Position numbers and translations under genes: made by a program | Notes under the pieces: generated by a model | Database searches by the model: none | The model's input: only the letters and a program-made list of their open reading frames with translations | What the model was told of the DNA's origin: nothing | Shown: in pieces, positions 29,504 through 40,195 of the stretch | How the letters are laid out: each line of letters opens with the position of its first letter | Position numbering within the stretch: the stretch's first letter is position 1 | DNA from: Agapetus fuscipes | Taxonomy: Eukaryota; Arthropoda; Insecta; Trichoptera; Glossosomatidae | DNA length: 64,000 nt | Assembly (NCBI GenBank): GCA_951799405.1 | Contig: OX637337.1 | Span: forward strand, 3,038,001 to 3,102,000 | Reading direction: 5' to 3'

Positions 29504-30112
29504 TTCTATATATTTATTAATGCTTTTCACATGTTTCGTCTTCTTTCTACTGTGTACCAACATAAAATTACAAACTTGTATTTCGCACTTCTTGTGTCTA
29601 TGTTTACCTTTCATTGAGCTATTTTAAGTTCGCGATAACGTACTATGTATGTGTTGCACAGGGATGCCATTTCAAGAAAATCGAATTCAAATAAAATTAG
29701 TAACAACATCAAAAATCACTTAGAGTCTCATATAAATACCCAATGTAAATCAATTTTAAGATGATTATAATGATTATGATGATAAGCATCATTTTTATCT
29801 AGATTTGCGGCAGTAACTTTGTGAAAGTTAATTTTTATAAAGTAAAAATACATTTATTTTGTTGAATTCACTAATTATGGTTTTACTTTTTATGCTCAAC
29901 CCCTTTCGTTTCATTTTACGCCTGAAGATGGGAGGTACTGCTTCTCCCGAAGCTGGTTGTGCATGAAAATAAAGCCGTTAGTGAATTAAAAACAGGATTT
30001 TTATTTCCTTTCATAGCTTTATTTTTGTGTGAATCCACCTGTGATAGCTTGATCGTCTTTACGCCAAATTAAAAAAAAATGCCATTAGTACTCAAATATT
30101 ATCGATATTCGG
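29504..30112. other. No feature recognised
   Basis: AT-rich. A phrase CGCCTGAAGATGGGAGGTAC (29920-29939) resembles ends of some retroelements but stands alone. Confidence 0.35.
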
Positions 30113-30212
30113 TAGGTAAGAATGACCGCGGTGATGAGACTTTCAGGCCAGACATCATTAGTTTGTCAAAGCCTCCGCTTAAACGACGACTAAAATGTCT
30201 AAGAATAGCCCT
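30113..30212 (+). mobile_element. GGGGCTATT-MITE, right half
   Basis: GGTAAGAATGACCGCGGTGA, GACATCATTAGTTTGTCAAA and ACGACGACTAAAATGTCTAA, then GAATAGCCC, match the right half of 45804-46041. The left half is absent. Confidence 0.7.
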
Positions 30213-30457
30213 GTAAGTCTGTAGTGAACTAGGAATACGTCGTCTGGATTTACGATAACTGATGTTTGTGTTTTGATTAAACCTCGATAATAACTTTATA
30301 ATGAAAACAATATTATCTATTATCATTTGTTGACTTTACAACTCATAATGGAAAACGTCAAACACCTAACATTAGATTTTTCTACAGCAAAAGTCTGTTT
30401 TGAATTATAATAAAATTTAAGTAGGTTAATTTAGTCTTTGAATAGCAGTTTTAAGAT
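30213..30457. other. No feature recognised
   Basis: AT-rich. Confidence 0.4.
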
Positions 30458-30628
30458 TATACCCTGTTTCAGGGAGGGTCGGCAAGAGTTGCAGGGCTTA
30501 TGTTCATTTCAGATTGGGTTTTTATATTGTAGGTCCACATGCGGTATGTGTGAGCGCGAAATTATGCGTGTCTGCTTGTGGGAATGCATCTTTAATGATT
30601 TGCAACTTAGATTTAGATTTAGATTAGT
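30458..30628 (+). repeat. ATR repeat, 5' truncated
   Basis: Starts at CCCTGTTTCAGGGAGGGTCG and ends CAACTTAGATTTAGATTTAG. Confidence 0.8.
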
Positions 30629-31590
30629 CGGTGTTATGGCCGAGAGCTCAAGTCGCTATTCTTGGCTAGCATTGAGTTATAACATAGTTGGCTAGCGTAT
30701 TTGGAACAGAATAACGCTGGTTCGAATCAAGCTTGGCCCTTTGACCATAACTTCGACCCTTGTTCAACATAATATGTCATTGGCCATTGCATACCCGCAC
30801 ACAAGCTTGTGCTTTCGAATGGTAAAATCTGCTCCAGGATTCTTTTTTTGTAATTAATTAAGGCGTGTATAAAGCTAAATCTGCCGTTTTTGTTTCTTAC
30901 ACTTTATGGTCTTAGCAAAATAGTTACAGTAATGAAAAAAATCAAGCATGTTAATTAATTTTATTATAAAGCGTAAATAAAATATATAACTTAAGAATTG
31001 CCACCACAAAAAAAAAAAAAAAAACGCGTTTTTTTTACATTTTTAGCTTTTTTTTCGTGTGTGCTGTATTTTGGATTTTTTTTTTGCTTTTTACTTACAG
31101 AACTATACATTGCTTAGGTTCAATACTTAACATTTTTTCAATAATGTGAATAGTTTTTGAGTAAATATAGTTAGTAAATATATTAAGAGTCCAAAGCCCT
31201 TTCCCTTGCTTGACTACGAACCGGTCACCTAAGTAGTAATAACTTCCTAGTCTTTCGGGGATCAAAACGTGAATCTTCTGAATAGAAGTCTGAGAAGTTA
31301 ACCGTTCATCTAACGGTAGATTTAAGAGGTACCTATGATCACTTCTTATAAGTTATTGTGATGACTATTTATTTAATTCCACAGGAAGAGGATGTGAATA
31401 AAATTAGAACTCAGAAGGTAAAGAGACACTCGCGAATTTGCATAATATGTAAGTACATCTAAGGCGAGAAATTTGCACACCAGTAAAGGAAACCACTATG
31501 TTGAAAATAGACACCTAAAGGTGAAGATATACCTACGTGAAGATATTTGAAAAGGAAAAAAAAATTCACGAATTGAGCATTTATTTCAAG
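30629..31590. other. tRNA-like remnant and MITE fragment, no gene
   Basis: 30640-30745 has GGCCGAGAGCTCAAGTCGC and GCTGGTTCGAATCAAGC, a worn tRNA-derived SINE head. 30880-30950 is a TACCC-MITE inner arm (AAATCTGCCGTTTTTGTTTC). The rest is homopolymer-rich. Confidence 0.45.
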
Positions 31591-31692
31591 CAAGCTTGGT
31601 TGTCGCTTTAGAAAATGCCAAGTTTCAACTCTCAAGCAAAACCCACTTTCTGTAAGGCAGGATGATCTATCTTTAATGAACGTAAGTAGAAA
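31591..31692 (-). repeat. SINE-C 3' remnant
   Basis: Antisense AAGCTTGGTTGTCGCTTTAG, CTCTCAAGCAAAACCCAC and CTGTAAGGCAGGATG. Confidence 0.5.
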
Positions 31693-31694
31693 GA

Positions 31695-32185
31695 TGAATT
31701 TTTCAACCCTGCCGACGTTTCGCTTTCTCAAGCAGAAAGCATTCTCAAGGCGCGTTATCAAAGCGCCTCGGCGGTCTACGTTGTCTTTGCGGTCGCTCGT
31801 TGATGTTAACTGGAAATTTGAATTTGAAACTCGATTTGAGAATGTTTTCTGTACCCTTAGTACGAGTTGCAAAACTTGAGAAAAGCAAAGTTTACGGAAA
31901 ATGTTAAAGAGTGATTTCTCCCAAAATCTGCCGTTTTTGTTTCTTACACTTTATGGTCTTAGCAAAAGAGTTACAGTGATGAAGAAAATCAAGTTCAAAC
32001 AAACAAAAACGGCAGATTTTGGGGGAAATCACTCTTTAATAATCGCCGTTAACTTTACATTACTCAAGTTTTGCAACTCGTACTAAGGGTACTGCTCGCG
32101 AAAGTAAATTTTTAGTCGGCAGCTAAAAAAGCTGCAAATAGAGCATGGTCTTACCCGAAAGAAAACAAAAACAATTTGTCATATA
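31695..32185. mobile_element. Foldback element with a nested TACCC-MITE
   Basis: Same family as 6635-6930: CTGCCGACGTTTCGCTTTCT and AAGCAGAAAGCATTCTC on the left, GCAGCTAAAAAAGCTGCAAA and ACAAAAACAATTTGT on the right. A 240-bp MITE sits between TTTTCTG and CTGCTCGCG, inside the right arm. Confidence 0.7.
31852..32091. mobile_element. TACCC-MITE, full length, CTG target duplication
   Basis: TIR TACCCTTAGTACGAGTTGCA and its inverse. The arms reach about 100 bp and include TCTCCCAAAATCTGCCG / CGGCAGATTTTGGGG. CTG flanks both sides (31849-31851 and 32092-32094). Removing the insert and one CTG restores the foldback word TTTCTGCTCG seen at 6842. Confidence 0.88.
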
Positions 32186-32199
32186 ACACCGACCATAAA

Positions 32200-32487
32200 G
32201 GTGATTCTTACGGGCTACAATGAGAGTCGAACCCTCGACCTTCCGATTGATTACAAGGAGGTATAAAGTGAACATTTAAAAGATTTATTTAAGAGCGCTC
32301 TCGAATATTTTTAATTTTAAAATCTGCGTTCGCTTAATACCTATCTATGCCACAGCGGCGCGCTCGGCGCTCTTCCTTTGTAGTTTTTGAAAGGTTCGTA
32401 TATTAACTTATAATATCTGTGGACTAGAAATTATTTTAACCAAAAAAGACATATATATATATTTCTCAACTTACTTACGAAAATGGT
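32200..32487. other. No gene; tRNA-like B box
   Basis: 32229-32262 (minus) has GGAAGGTCGAGGGTTCGACT, a B-box-like sequence without a matching A box. Confidence 0.35.
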
Positions 32488-32569
32488 CATTAGTAATAAA
32501 AATAACAAAGAACTTCACAGTTGCATTTCATTAGTAATAAAAATAACAAAGAACTTCACAGTTGCATTT
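32488..32569 (+). repeat. Perfect tandem duplication, 2 x 41 bp
   Basis: CATTAGTAATAAAAATAACA, then AAGAACTTCACAGTTGCATTT, occurs twice in a row without differences, so it is recent. Confidence 0.95.
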
Positions 32570-33194
32570 CCATGTGTACAAAAAACTCGGCACAACGAAA
32601 AAAAAATCTTGAATGTTGGTGCCATTTCAAATAACGGCTGCCGACTAGACCGGAAATAACTAGAGTTGGCAGATAACACACGTTATAAATATTGTGATCG
32701 CCAAAGTCGTGGCAATATTTCATATTTTAACTTTATCACTCATTTCATTATAACCACTGCAACGTGTGACAGGAGAGAAACGCAAGTGGTAGCATGTCGC
32801 TGCCTTTGTTCTTGTTTGCCGTAGAGACCATTAAGCTAATTTTACATGAGCAATTTTTGCATGTGTACTGGACCAATGTGTCTTATGAAAACAGGAAATT
32901 GATTTCAAAAATATTTAAAACAACTCTCACATTACGAATTTTACGCTTATTCTTAGCTCAGATTGTGAAGAATTTTATTCTTATGACAACTGCAGTATGT
33001 ATCAAATCAGCACGTTAGTTTCCGCTCCTCTATGTTATTACTCATAGTAGCTTTGCAGTACACTTTTTGGCAGCCATTTTTTTATGCCGGTCAGATAGTC
33101 TCAACCTTTTCCATCCTTCAATAGCAAAACTAAAAATGTTCAACAATAAATCAATAGTTTCGCAAATTATATTTTTAGTAATAATAATATCAGG
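32570..33194. other. No feature recognised
   Basis: A 74-codon plus frame at 32794-33018 has no known motif or splice context. Confidence 0.35.
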
Positions 33195-33345
33195 ATGATT
33201 TTTGCGAGCGCTGTTTTTGTGTAAATCACACCCCAAGAGCCCCCAGCGAGCTTGGTCGTCGCTAAAGAAAGCGTCGATTCTCAATCAAGACCAAGTTGCT
33301 GTAGGGCTGGATGAACTTTGGTGACGGGTCTTGGTAATGGTTTGT
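33195..33345 (-). repeat. SINE-C 3' part
   Basis: Antisense: CCCAGCGAGCTTGGTCGTCG, AGAAAGCGTCGATTCTCAA, GTTGCTGTAGGGCTGGATG. Confidence 0.7.
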
Positions 33346-33694
33346 GTATTTCCACTTTATTAATTCATTAGAACTTTGAAAAACATTAAATAAAAAAAAA
33401 ACAAGTTTTTAGTTACTCGTAAGCGTAACTACATAATAATGTTATGGATGTGAAGGTTCCAAGGAATTTTCTGAAAATAGTGGTCAATATAGTGCATACA
33501 CGCAGTATTTCTTAGTAAATATTTAGTTTTTCACATACTTACTGTAAAATTGCATTTACTTTCTCGCAATTTCGCTTTCTTGATGACTAGAATTATTTTA
33601 TTTTTTGCGTATGATCCGCAGGATGAAGAATGTCGACCGATTATTTCTAAAATAGTAATGATAAATTTCTAAGTTAAGTATCAAAGTCTTAATC
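33346..33694. other. AT-rich, no feature recognised
   Basis: No ORF or repeat with a partner. Confidence 0.4.
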
Positions 33695-33892
33695 TAAATT
33701 AAAGTTGCAAAGATATATATCATTTCAGATTCTTATTAAATGCATTCCCACAAGCACACACATAGAAGTTAAGCATAAGCCCTGCAACTTTTGCCGACCT
33801 TCCCAGAAGCAGGGGTGACATTAGCAAAGTGAACCATCTTTGTACAGTATGGGTGGTCAGCTTCATACCAACCTATAAGTCAAGGAATGTAT
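33695..33892 (-). repeat. ATR repeat, internal deletion
   Basis: Antisense: ATCTAAATTAAAGTTGC tail, CCCAGAAGCAGGGGTGACAT, boundary TATAAGTCAAGGAA. Confidence 0.75.
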
Positions 33893-34814
33893 TATTAAGA
33901 AATTGTTGATTGCAAAAAATAATATTTTTGTAACATGGAAAATCGTAAAATGTATTCGCTTCGAAAATGTTGCATATCACTTGCCGACGAAACAAACGTT
34001 TTTTTTTTAGAGAGTTTTAGCTAAAAAAAAAAATGACGCAGGTCCCGTCCTCTGTGAGCGTTGGCGCCCGACTGAGGTTTTACCCCGGGAATCTCGCATT
34101 TACAAGCCATTTGTAAAATAATAATAAAAAATAGATCTTATGAGATAAAAAATTTGAAAAAAATTAAAACTAAGCTCAAGATTATATTGTTCAATATTTG
34201 AAAATAACCGGGTACAAATAACCATTTTTTGAGATTTTATTCGAAGATACAATGTACACTTTTTTGTCAGTTTTTGCTTCTAGATTTTTTTTTTAATTCA
34301 GTTTTCTTCATCTCAATCACATTTTAAATCACACCACCAACTAAAACAGGATATAAAGTATATTTGTATTTTTTTTTCAGATTTCAAAATACCACCAATT
34401 TACAGAAAAACTGGTTCAAAAATTGCATGTTTTCCACTTACCGCAAGAAGGTGTTGGTAATTTTTATTTTTTCAAGTAATAAAAGCGTTTATAGACATAT
34501 ATTATTTGACGCATATTGCAAATGAAATGTTTAACTAACACTTAAAGTTATCAAAATTTTATATTTGTCCATATTTATTGAAAAAAAACCACGTCAAAAA
34601 CTGTGTTTTCGAGAAATTTCCTAGCACCCTCTTAAGTACTCGGTAATATCCTTGTTGTCTTGTTTAACATAATTAGTCGTTAACGTGATTGTGATTAGGT
34701 ACCTACTGCAAGGCATTAATTAAATGTAGGAATTAAAACACGCGTACAGTGATAAACCACAATGTTCAAACGATAATAACATTACTGGATATTCAGGTAA
34801 TGCAGCATCTTTTC
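33893..34814. other. AT-rich, no gene
   Basis: 34030-34095 is a short GC-richer patch (GCAGGTCCCGTCCTCTGTGA, GCGTTGGCGCCCGACTGAGG) that could be a worn tRNA-like or element end. No partner was found. Confidence 0.35.
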
Positions 34815-35080
34815 TGTTCCTTGACTTATAGGTTGGTATGCGGCTGACCACCCATGCTGTAGAAAATGGTTCACTTTGCCAATGTCACCCCTGTTTCAGG
34901 GAAGATCGGCAGGAGTTGCACGGTGTATGTTCATTTGAGATTCGGGTTTTTATATTTTAGGACTACATGCGGCATGTTTAAGCGCGAACTTAAACATGCC
35001 TGTTTTGTGAAAATGCATAAATTGTGAATCTCTAATGTTACATATATTTTGCAACTTAGATTAGATTAGATTAGATTAAA
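34815..35080 (+). repeat. ATR repeat, full length
   Basis: TTCCTTGACTTATAGGTTGG to (TTAGA)n. It lies upstream of the first RTE. Confidence 0.85.
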
Positions 35081-35724
35081 TATAAACTTACACTGCACAC
35101 TTGTTATGACTTCATTTCACCATCCACAAATGGAAGGATTTTCCAATCTTTCCCAATATCCGTTTAGGCTCGGTACCCGCACTCTCAACGGGAGTAGGTG
35201 GATCTTACCGTATCTACTTGAAGATAAAACGCAATAAAACATGGCGGCGTGGTAAAAGTTGTACTTTAAGTATTAAAACATTGAGTAAACGGCGTAAACT
35301 CACCTCAATTGCGTAAATCGAAAATTGTATATAGTCTTGTCGCTGGCGCCAATGGCGACGCGCTGTATCACCAGAGCTCCGCACTTTAAAATTAATTTAA
35401 ATAATATCTGCAGGCGGACTATTGTTAATCCTGTGTTTCATTTTATTTTTTGAATTTCGAAGATCATTGTAGTGTTTTAATTTTTGAATGAATTACGTGT
35501 TAGTTTTATTAAATAAAATAATATAGTGTCGAGTACCGAGTGACCAAAAGTTATTCCGTTTTAAACTACCCACTGAACATAAAAATAATAATAAGTGACA
35601 TTTTGTTTAAAATCAAATATAACAAATTACGATCGAAATTTACTCGATAAAGGAACTCTCTGCACTAAAAGACTCAACATATTTAATAAGTGATTCGACT
35701 CTTAAAAATATCCGCGAGAATAAC
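35081..35724. other. 5' flank and probable 5' UTR of RTE-1
   Basis: The element's 5' limit is not visible. The minus strand also has GCAATTGAG|GTGAGT at about 35300, a possible donor. About 35521 onward is taken as RTE 5' UTR on position alone. It has no similarity to the modules before RTE-2. Confidence 0.4.
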
Positions 35725-38700
35725 TTGTGCAGAGGAATTAAACGAAGACCGAGAGGCAGACGAGGCGGCCGCAATGACCGCAGAAACCCGGGGACAGCTG
35801 CAGACAAGGAGGGGCCCGTGGAAGCTGACAATGTCCACCGCCCGGAATCGAAGGAAGTGTCAAATGGCCTCTGCGGAGGTGTCGAAGCTGACAATTCTGT
35901 CAGGAATGGAAGTGTGTGTAAAATGAAGTATGTGAAACAAGAAGAATGGAAGTTTGCGACATGGAATGTTAGAGAATGGAATGACTGTAAAGAGAATGAA
36001 ATTTCTGATATTATGGAAAAGAGAGGAATACAAGTGATGTGCGTGAGTGAAATAAAAATGATCGGGGATGGAGAAAAGGTATTGAAGAATGAGGAGTATT
36101 TTATTTGGAGTGGAATTAAGGATGGATATAAGAGACAAGGCGTGGGAGTAATTTTGAGCGAACGGGCTAAAATATGTGTAAGTAATTATGAAAGAATATG
36201 TCCTAGGATTCTGTTGGTAAGAATGAGATTAGGACGTATGAAAATCCTACTGGTAGCTTGTTATGCTCCAGTAGAATCTGATAGCAGAGAAGAAAGAGAT
36301 GAATTTTGGGAGAGTGTAAATAATGTACTAAGAATGAAAGAAGAGAATGAACGAATTATTCTATTAGGAGATATGAACGGATGGATTGGTATGAAACGAG
36401 ATGATTGCGGAAAGGTTGTGGGACCGAGTGGTAGAGGAATGATCAATAATAATGGACGAAAGCTTGTCAACACATGTATAGAACACAGACTTTTTGCAAC
36501 AAACACCTGGTTTAAACACCAAGACTTGCATCTCTATACATGGCAAAATAGGGCAGGCAATCGAACAATTATTGATTATATATGCGTGGATGAAAGAATG
36601 AGAGGATGTGTGAGAGATGCAAGAGTGTACCGTGGAGCTGAACTCAGCACAGACTACTATTTGCTATGCGCGAGAATAATGGTAGGGGATTGTAAAAAAG
36701 GAAAGAAAAAATTATTGTTAAGAATGAAAAGAATAAAAGTGGAAAATTTGAAAGATGACAAGGTGCAAGATGAATATCAAAGTGAGATTGCCAAAAGATT
36801 AAATATGGATGAACTACAAAAAATGAAAGATGAAGGATGTGTGGAAAAAGTGTGGCAAATGATGAAGAAAGAACTGACCGAATCTGCTAGAATGACATGC
36901 GGAGAAACAAATCTTGGTAAGAAAAAAGGTGATGCCTGGTGGAACGATGGAGTGAAAGAAGCAGTAGAGCAAAAGAAGGAAGCGTATAAGAAATGGTTGA
37001 AAGATAAAGGTAATTTGAATTTGGAAATGATGTATATAAGGGCAAAAATGAATACTAAAAAGCTTGTGTATGAAAGTAAGATGGAATTAGAGAAGAAAAA
37101 TAATGAAAGGGCACAGCAGGACTTCCACACCAACAAAAAAATGTTCTGGAGTTGGGTTCGGAATAATAACGAAAGTGTGGGAGCAACAACTCCGGGCATA
37201 AAGAATGCGCAGGGAGTCTTGCTGTGGGATGAAGACGATGTATGTAACAGATGGAAAGAATACTTTGAAGAAATATTAGGACAGGGCGAAAGAAATTTAT
37301 ATGAATGTGACCCTACAAATGAAAGTAATGAGGATATTTTGAAAGAGGAAATAAAAGCAAGCATAAAAGAGCTGAAGAATGGAAAGGCTGCAAGTATGGA
37401 TGGATTGAATGCCGAGATGTTAAAGGCAGGAGGAGAATGTGTGGTAGAGTGGATGTTTGAATTATGCAAGATGTGTATGAAAGACAGGGTAGTACCGATG
37501 GACTGGAGAAAGGCGGTCATTGTCCCTATATACAAGGGTAAAGGGGACAAGAAAGACTGCCGTAACTTTAGGCCCATTAGTCTCCTTAGTATACCTGGGA
37601 AAGTCTTATGCAAAATTGTCATAAAAAAAGTGAGAATGGCCACCGATCACAGGGTCTCTGATATTCAATCTGGTTTTATGCCAGGACGAGGTTGTGTGGA
37701 CCAAATCTTTACTCTCAGACAGATTGTTGAAAAACATCTGGCTGTGGGGAGGGTGGTCTACGCAGCCTTCGTGGATCTCGAGAGGGCCTTTGACTCGGTG
37801 GACAGATGTATGTTGTGGAATGTTCTCAGGAAGTACGGTGTGAATGACAACCTTCTGAATGTGATACGTGCCATCTATGAAAATAGTTCGGCATGTGTAA
37901 GAGTGGATGGGAGATATAGTGACTGGTTTGATGTATATAAGGGAGTGAGGCAAGGCTGCGTAATGAGTCCATGGTTGTTTAATATAATCATGGACAGTTG
38001 CATAAAAGAAGCTGGAATATCAGAGAGCGGAGTGAAAGTGGGTGAAACAAGAGTTGGAGTACTTCTTTATGCTGATGATGCTATAGTTTTAGCTGACTCG
38101 GCGGAGGAACTCCAAGCGATGTTAACCAAACTGAATGATGCATTTTGTAAAAATAGCTTGAAAGTGAATGCGAATAAGACAAAAATATTAGTTTTTGACA
38201 GGAATGAAGTATGTGAGGAACTTACAGTTAATTTGAATGGGAAAAAAGTTGAAGTAGTGAATGAGTTTGACTATTTAGGAAGCAAGTTTGAGGCGAATGG
38301 TAAGATGACGAAGGAATTAGAGAAGCGTGCCAGCAAAGGAAGATGCGTGATAGGAGCGTTTGGTAGAATAGCGAAGAATAAAAGGATACCAAAGAAAATG
38401 AAAATGGCGGTACACAATTGTATTTTGTTGCCGACCCTGATGTATGGAAGCGAGTCATGGACGGTGAATGAAAGAGAAGTAAATAAGGTATGCACCGTAG
38501 AAATGGCTCATTTAAGAAGTATGACAGGAAAAACACTGAAAGATAGAGTGAGAAACGAATGGGTTCTGAATGAATGCGGAGTAAAAGAAAGCGTGAAAGT
38601 GAAAGTTCAAAGAAGTGTGATGCGATGGTTTGGACATATTGAAAGGATGAATGAAGACCGACTGACAAAAAGAGTGTATAAAGGGAATGTAATAGGTAAG

Positions 38701-38889
38701 CGTGGAAGGGGAAGACCTAGAAAAGAATGGATTGATCAGATAAGTGAGATTGCGAATGAATGGAATTTACAGAGTGGAAACAAGAGAAGAGCATGCATGA
38801 AAAGAGTGATGAAATTAGATGAGATGAAAGAAGTATGCAGGGACAGAGTCAAGTGGAGGCACTTATGTGGAGGTACTGGCCACCCCTAG
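35725..38889 (+). CDS. RTE-1: LINE endonuclease/reverse transcriptase
   Basis: An uninterrupted 1054-codon polyprotein of an RTE-like non-LTR retrotransposon. After a basic N-terminus comes an APE-type endonuclease, roughly residues 72-315: FATWNVREWN, CVSEIKM, ACYAPVES and GDMNGWIG are present. The final SDH motif reads STDYYLL, so Tyr replaces the catalytic His. The reverse transcriptase is near residues 550-800: FRPISLLSIPGKV, FVDLERAFDSVDR (motif A), GVRQGCVMSPWLF (motif B) and YADD (motif C, about residue 782). The C-terminal RNA/DNA-handling region ends RGRGRPRKEWIDQ to GGTGHP. The ORF is closely related to that at 57.5 kb along its whole length. There is no TTACAG tail after the stop. 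The reverse transcriptase looks sound; the endonuclease is probably inactive. Confidence 0.9.
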   Translation: MCRGIKRRPRGRRGGRNDRRNPGTAADKEGPVEADNVHRPESKEVSNGLCGGVEADNSVRNGSVCKMKYVKQEEWKFATWNVREWNDCKENEISDIMEKRGIQVMCVSEIKMIGDGEKVLKNEEYFIWSGIKDGYKRQGVGVILSERAKICVSNYERICPRILLVRMRLGRMKILLVACYAPVESDSREERDEFWESVNNVLRMKEENERIILLGDMNGWIGMKRDDCGKVVGPSGRGMINNNGRKLVNTCIEHRLFATNTWFKHQDLHLYTWQNRAGNRTIIDYICVDERMRGCVRDARVYRGAELSTDYYLLCARIMVGDCKKGKKKLLLRMKRIKVENLKDDKVQDEYQSEIAKRLNMDELQKMKDEGCVEKVWQMMKKELTESARMTCGETNLGKKKGDAWWNDGVKEAVEQKKEAYKKWLKDKGNLNLEMMYIRAKMNTKKLVYESKMELEKKNNERAQQDFHTNKKMFWSWVRNNNESVGATTPGIKNAQGVLLWDEDDVCNRWKEYFEEILGQGERNLYECDPTNESNEDILKEEIKASIKELKNGKAASMDGLNAEMLKAGGECVVEWMFELCKMCMKDRVVPMDWRKAVIVPIYKGKGDKKDCRNFRPISLLSIPGKVLCKIVIKKVRMATDHRVSDIQSGFMPGRGCVDQIFTLRQIVEKHLAVGRVVYAAFVDLERAFDSVDRCMLWNVLRKYGVNDNLLNVIRAIYENSSACVRVDGRYSDWFDVYKGVRQGCVMSPWLFNIIMDSCIKEAGISESGVKVGETRVGVLLYADDAIVLADSAEELQAMLTKLNDAFCKNSLKVNANKTKILVFDRNEVCEELTVNLNGKKVEVVNEFDYLGSKFEANGKMTKELEKRASKGRCVIGAFGRIAKNKRIPKKMKMAVHNCILLPTLMYGSESWTVNEREVNKVCTVEMAHLRSMTGKTLKDRVRNEWVLNECGVKESVKVKVQRSVMRWFGHIERMNEDRLTKRVYKGNVIGKRGRGRPRKEWIDQISEIANEWNLQSGNKRRACMKRVMKLDEMKEVCRDRVKWRHLCGGTGHP

Positions 38890-38941
38890 AGGAATGGCGG
38901 CAGGATACAAGACAAGTATCAAAACTATGTTACTCTCTTAG

Positions 38942-39071
38942 GCCCGATATTTTCACCGATAGCATAGCGATTTTATACTGAATAAAAGGGATGCTTTCAT
39001 AGCAATCGTGTGATGTTGTTTTTTTTTATCAGCTTAAAGTCACATTTAAGCTAACGTTGAAAATACCGGGC
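38942..39071. mobile_element. CCCGG-MITE (130 bp)
   Basis: GCCCGATATTTTCACCGATA on the left, AACGTTGAAAATACCGGGC on the right, with the family interior. It begins about 50 bp after the RTE-1 stop. Confidence 0.75.
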
Positions 39072-39382
39072 TTTAGAGTGCTGTCGTATATTCTATAGAC
39101 ACATTTTAAATTTACGAAATCGCGGTGAGATTTTACACTAGAGGTGCCACAGATCATAGAGAGGTGCTGATCGCTGTATAATTTCAATGAAGAACATACA
39201 AAAATCGACCAGCTGTTTACGTGCCGCCATTTTTTGTTGAATGACATTCGAGATGTAGATTTGGACGATGTAGACCAAAACATCGTGGGTTGAAAGATGT
39301 CCAAAGAAAAGGAAATAGGACACTCGATTAGGCATATACATAGCACCTTTCTTAGCAATAAATTTGATTCATACTATAGATA
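39072..39382. other. No confident feature
   Basis: A 109-codon antisense frame with no known motif. Confidence 0.3.
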
Positions 39383-39516
39383 GCGTCATGTAAAAAGAAC
39401 GCTGAGGAGAAGTGGAGGGGGTGTGTTTGCGCATGGGTTACAGTCGCGCAAGTACCAAAAAGTCCGCTAAATCGCCTACTGCGCAGCTCGCCGCCAGCGT
39501 TCTTTTTACATGACGC
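39383..39516. mobile_element. Short TIR element, 134 bp
   Basis: GCGTCATGTAAAAAGAACGC, then TG, is matched perfectly by the inverse at the right end (22-bp TIR). The interior is GC-rich (GAGAAGTGGAGGGGGTGTG, TGCGCAGCTCGCCGCC). Only one copy was seen. Confidence 0.8.
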
Positions 39517-39529
39517 GACCTATACCATG

Positions 39530-39970
39530 GATTTGAAGAGGATCATGGATGTCTCTCTTATTAGCAGCTCACGACTAAAGCACCAACAGAAACGCTCACA
39601 CAGGCACTGGAGAGACAAATTGAAGCGTTCGATATGTGTGTCTACCGAAAAATGCTTCGGATCTCCTGACGTAATCGGGTCACAAATAAAGAAGTCCTCC
39701 TTCGAATGCACACCACAAAGGAACGTTGTACTTCGGTCATGTTTTGAGAAATGAGAAATACCGTCTTCTCAATCTAATCATACAGGGTAAGATTGATGGG
39801 AGAAGATCTCAGGGACGCCGAAGGACATCGTGGCTGAAAAACTTGCGACAATGATTCAACAAAAGTACGAAGTCCCTGTTTCGAGCCGCAACATCCAAGG
39901 TCAAAACAGCCATGATGATCGCCGATCTTCGATAGAAGCGTCACCAAAAGAAGAAGAAGAGAAAAATGGC
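39530..39970 (+). pseudogene. LINE-D 3' fragment, longer copy
   Basis: Reads ERQIEAFDMCVYRKMLRIS, then a stop and frameshifts through a region matching MYFGHIMRN..., and on to the shared CGCCGATCTTCGATAGAAG and an AAGAAGAAGAAG tail. It extends about 150 bases further 5' than its sisters. Several frame breaks; dead. Confidence 0.7.
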
Positions 39971-40084
39971 TGGCACAACATTTGCCTTTTTGCCTTGCCA
40001 ACATTGCCTTTATAAGTGATGAAAAGTTTCGGTAAAAACGAGACTGATTTTTTCATGGGCTGTTCGTGTGAAAAATGTTAGCAC

Positions 40085-40195
40085 ATGCCACTCTTTTGAA
40101 AAATGCGGCAAGAGTTGCAAAGTTCATTTGAGGTGCAGTCTTTCAGATACACATGCGACATGTATAAGAAAAAAAAATACACGTAGATTCATGTG
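40085..40195 (+). repeat. ATR repeat, central remnant
   Basis: GCGGCAAGAGTTGCAAAGTT, TTCATTTGAGGTGC and ACACATGCGACATGTATAAG only. Confidence 0.5.

Noticed and set aside
36777..37643. 288-codon antisense frame and other antisense frames inside the RTE ORFs
   Set aside because: These are shadows of the purine-rich RTE coding strand (Ser/Phe/His-rich products), without independent support.
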